Positions 62,892 through 64,000 of a stretch of DNA of 64,000 nucleotides are shown piece by piece. Origin of the DNA: Enterococcus canis NBRC 100695 (GTDB taxonomy: Bacteria > Bacillota > Bacilli > Lactobacillales > Enterococcaceae); contig NZ_BCQJ01000005.1 of NCBI RefSeq assembly GCF_001544375.1, positions 1-64,000 of the forward strand, in the 5' to 3' direction. The position numbers and the translations under genes were made by a program. The first letter of the stretch is position 1. Every line of letters begins with the position of its first letter. A model generated the notes under the pieces. It worked only from the letters and a program-made list of their open reading frames with translations, was not told where the DNA came from and did no database searches.

Positions 62892-64000
62892 GTGGTTCAG
62901 GAAAAATATGTGATCGAGATGCGCAACATCACGAAACAGTTTGGAACGTTTAAGGCGAACGATAACATCAATCTACAAGTAAAGCCTGGCGAAATCCACG
63001 CTCTCTTAGGGGAAAACGGAGCCGGTAAATCAACCTTGATGAATATTCTTTCAGGGTTATTGCAGCCTACTTCAGGAGATATCTACTTAAACGGAGCCAA
63101 AGTTGAAATCGGCGGTCCGACGGCAGCCAATCGTTTAGGGATCGGAATGGTCCATCAGCATTTTATGTTAGTTGACGCGTTTACTGTTACCGAAAATATT
63201 GTGTTAGGCAGTGAGCCAACTCACGGAGGCGTATTAGACCACAAAAAAGCCGTATCAGAAATCAAAAAAGTATCCGAACAATATGGACTGTCGGTTAATC
63301 CAGATGCCTACATTCGGGACATTTCCGTTGGGATGCAGCAACGGGTGGAAATTCTTAAAACACTTTACCGTGGAGCAGATGTGTTGATCTTCGATGAACC
63401 AACGGCAGTTTTGACTCCGCAAGAAATCGATGAGTTAATCATCATCATGCAAGGTTTGGTCAAGGAAGGCAAATCCATTATTTTGATTACGCATAAGTTA
63501 GATGAAATCAAAAAAGTGGCGGATCGTTGTACCGTTATCCGTAGGGGTCAAAGTATTGGGACGGTAAATGTGAAAGATGTTTCGTCACAACAATTGGCGG
63601 ATATGATGGTGGGTCGTTCAGTTTCCTTTAAAACCGAAAAAGAAGCAGCTAAGCCAGGTGAAGTGGTGCTTTCAGTCAAAGATTTAGTGGTTAAAGAAAG
63701 TCGCGGTCTAGATGCTGTTAAGAATTTGAGCATAGATGTGCGGGCTGGCGAAGTTGTTGGGATTGCTGGTATTGATGGCAATGGGCAATCGGAATTGATC
63801 CAAGCTTTAACGGGTCTGCGTAAGGTAGAGAGCGGTTCTGTTGAGCTGAATGGTCGTTCCCTCATAGGACAACATCCACGCCAAATCACTGAGGCTGGTG
63901 TCGGCCACGTCCCTGAGGATCGCCATAAATATGGCCTAGTTCTAGAAATGTCCTTAGCAGAAAACATCGCACTACAAACGTATTACAAAGAACCATTAAG
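62892..64000 (+). CDS. Nucleoside ABC transporter ATP-binding protein (partial)
   Basis: The frame starts at GTG 62892 behind AGGAAGTGAG and runs off the window. The first ABC domain has Walker A LLGENGAGKST, signature ISVGMQQRVEI and Walker B VLIFDEPTAVLTP. The second begins near residue 260 (GEVVGIAGIDGNGQSELIQAL) and has the degenerate Walker A of CUT2-type ATPases. Such double ATPases power BMP-dependent nucleoside importers (NupA/YufO type). Permease genes are expected downstream. Confidence 0.93.
   Translation, partial: MVQEKYVIEMRNITKQFGTFKANDNINLQVKPGEIHALLGENGAGKSTLMNILSGLLQPTSGDIYLNGAKVEIGGPTAANRLGIGMVHQHFMLVDAFTVTENIVLGSEPTHGGVLDHKKAVSEIKKVSEQYGLSVNPDAYIRDISVGMQQRVEILKTLYRGADVLIFDEPTAVLTPQEIDELIIIMQGLVKEGKSIILITHKLDEIKKVADRCTVIRRGQSIGTVNVKDVSSQQLADMMVGRSVSFKTEKEAAKPGEVVLSVKDLVVKESRGLDAVKNLSIDVRAGEVVGIAGIDGNGQSELIQALTGLRKVESGSVELNGRSLIGQHPRQITEAGVGHVPEDRHKYGLVLEMSLAENIALQTYYKEPL

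Overview
The window reads as a chromosome segment of a low-GC, Gram-positive lactic acid bacterium, most likely Enterococcus or a close relative. Supporting signs are strong AGGAGG ribosome sites, CcpA (cre) boxes, FabT-type TTTGA-N3-TCAAA operators before a fabO-fabN pair, a Na+-pumping oxaloacetate decarboxylase cluster, many PTS genes and guaA/coaA of enterococcal type. No rRNA, tRNA or CRISPR array was seen. Most intergenic gaps end in good intrinsic terminators.

Layout: (1) 1-4.4 kb is an AT-rich accessory stretch with two divergent reverse transcriptase genes. It resembles the DRT type 3 antiphage system (Drt3a + Drt3b). The 294-bp gap between them can encode a structured RNA that carries an ACACAC motif. 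(2) 4.4-6.8 kb holds a tRNA dihydrouridine synthase and a TetR repressor with a small membrane protein; both of the latter carry the same TGAACAATGTTCA operator. (3) 6.9-14.9 kb is a cre-controlled sialic acid uptake and catabolism operon (acetylesterase, nanE, ABC importer, YhcH, nanK, RpiR regulator, nanA). (4) 14.9-18.3 kb, minus strand, is a membrane oxaloacetate decarboxylase whose gamma subunit appears split in two. (5) 18.8-23.4 kb is a PTS operon with a PRD regulator and a tyrosine phosphatase. (6) 23.7-31.7 kb has hydrolases, an L-LDH remnant, a YesMN-like two-component system divergent from an extracellular flavoprotein reductase, gpmA and a TauE permease. (7) 31.9-33.8 kb is fabO-fabN, apparently under both a Fur-type and a FabT-type promoter. 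(8) 33.8-46 kb is a mixed metabolic stretch, including a PTS permease with a PLP lyase and RidA under a divergent RpiR regulator. (9) 46.2-52.7 kb is a 6.6-kb island at the 3' end of guaA, bounded by 13-bp direct repeats. It holds a LysM/FIVAR surface protein, a ribbon-helix-helix protein, a 1213-residue YobI-like membrane NTPase and degraded small genes. (10) 52.7-64 kb is core: guaA, coaA, a GDSL hydrolase, a methyltransferase, adenosine deaminase, then a nucleoside salvage operon (pdp, deoC, cdd, nucleoside-binding lipoprotein, ABC ATPase) with palindromic operators next to a LacI-family gene.

The best candidates for undescribed or poorly described biology are the RT pair with its putative RNA and an apparent frame problem at the second RT start, the guaA island with its RHH + giant NTPase pair, and the double Fur/FabT control of unsaturated fatty acid synthesis. 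All functions are inferred from reading the sequence; no database search was run.
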